This document shows, piece after piece, positions 63,670 through 64,000 of a stretch of DNA of 64,000 bases. This DNA comes from Pseudomonas duriflava. GTDB taxonomy: Bacteria > Pseudomonadota > Gammaproteobacteria > Pseudomonadales > Pseudomonadaceae. Below the pieces are notes generated by a model. It did no database searches, was not told the DNA's origin, and saw only the letters and a program-made list of their open reading frames with translations. The position numbers and the translations under genes are program-made. The stretch lies in NCBI RefSeq assembly GCF_007830155.1, contig NZ_VLKY01000011.1, positions 151,938 to 215,937 on the forward strand, in the 5' to 3' direction. Position 1 is the first letter of the stretch, and each line of letters starts with the position of its first letter.

Positions 63670-64000
63670 TTACTGCTGGCCGAGCTTATCGATCAGAGCC
63701 GCCAGGCGCTCATACTCGTCCGGCTTGAGATCGGTCAGCGGTGCACGCACCGGGCCGGCATCATGGCCTACGATCTTCGCACCGGCTTTGACAATGCTTA
63801 CGGCATAACCGGAGCAGCGGTTGCGGATGTCCAGATACGGCAGGAAGAAGTCATCAATCAACTTGCCCACGGTCTCGTGGTCGTCCGCGGCGATGGCCTT
63901 GTAGAAGTCCATGGCGGTCTTGGGAATAAAGTTGAACACTGCCGAGGAATACACCGGTACGCCCAGGGCCTTGTAGGCTGCAGCATAAACTTCAGCGGTC
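63670..64000 (-). CDS. kdgD: 5-dehydro-4-deoxyglucarate dehydratase, C-terminal part (cut by window edge)
   Basis: Decarboxylating dehydratase of the DapA/NAL superfamily that turns 5-dehydro-4-deoxyglucarate into 2-oxoglutarate semialdehyde. Only the last 109 codons are present; the frame continues past the window edge, so the Schiff-base lysine is not visible. Recognisable parts: [54 protein letters not shown] and the PVRAPLTDL end. Position upstream of gudP-gudD strongly supports the call over DapA. Confidence 0.9.
   Translation of the reverse strand, partial: TAEVYAAAYKALGVPVYSSAVFNFIPKTAMDFYKAIAADDHETVGKLIDDFFLPYLDIRNRCSGYAVSIVKAGAKIVGHDAGPVRAPLTDLKPDEYERLAALIDKLGQQ

Noticed and set aside
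1..64000. CRISPR arrays, tRNA, rRNA, intact insertion sequences, prophage genes
   Set aside because: No regularly spaced repeats, cloverleaf patterns, rRNA signatures, transposase genes or phage modules were seen on reading both strands.

Overview
The window looks like a chromosomal stretch of a Pseudomonas-type gammaproteobacterium. Three things suggest this: a split gallate-catabolism cluster (galTA / galR / galBCD), an isoleucine/short-chain acyl-CoA cluster in the gene order I recall from Pseudomonas putida, and a nirBD operon with a sigma-54 promoter and an antitermination-type leader. Most genes are metabolic and look moderately GC-rich. The first 6 kb and several gaps are visibly AT-richer and read as accessory DNA. 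I see no rRNA, tRNA, CRISPR array, intact insertion sequence or phage.

Layout. 0-7 kb: a small unknown protein, an amber-interrupted small frame, two hybrid sensor kinases (an MHYT membrane sensor and a soluble one with a tandem PAS repeat), a PapB-like small regulator and an acidic unknown protein. 7.5-9.9 kb: the carboxy(nor)spermidine pair (nspC plus its dehydrogenase). 10.7-12.3 kb: periplasmic gamma-glutamyltransferase. 12.6-17 kb: a GntR/FCD regulator and prpB-prpC-prpD (methylcitrate cycle). 17.2-21.9 kb: a LysR regulator divergent from a secreted GH3 glycosidase, then a PQQ-type sugar dehydrogenase. 22.3-28.9 kb: the gallate pathway. 29.5-35 kb: nirBD with a layered control region, oxyR and mntH. 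35.6-36.9 kb: mntR, then a deletion scar made of LysR and OprD porin fragments. 37.5-40.7 kb: a shikimate-dehydrogenase-like gene, an unknown protein with a DHH-like motif and an MHS transporter. 40.7-45.4 kb: a peptide/nickel-type ABC importer. 46.3-54.2 kb: an acyl-CoA catabolic cluster with an AraC regulator. 54.2-56.3 kb: a Sel1 lipoprotein and an atypical NRAMP homologue. 56.5-64 kb: a glucarate block (kdgD, MFS, gudD, tctCBA, 2-hydroxyacid dehydrogenase).

How the genes fit together. The acyl-CoA cluster would release propionyl-CoA, which prpBCD would burn through methylcitrate to pyruvate and succinate. Gallate would be taken in by GalT, ring-opened by GalA and converted by GalD, GalB and GalC to pyruvate and oxaloacetate. 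Glucarate would enter by the MFS or the tripartite system, be dehydrated by GudD and then by KdgD to 2-oxoglutarate semialdehyde. MntR/MntH and OxyR form a manganese and peroxide pair.

The most interesting signals are the nirB leader (NtrC-like site, -24/-12 promoter, two hexaloop hairpins, terminator), the gallate regulator with two LysR-type HTH domains, the NRAMP homologue lacking the DPGN metal motif, the uncharacterised DHH-like gene next to sdhL, and the LysR/OprD scar. No search could be run, so product names rest on motif recognition and recalled family features.
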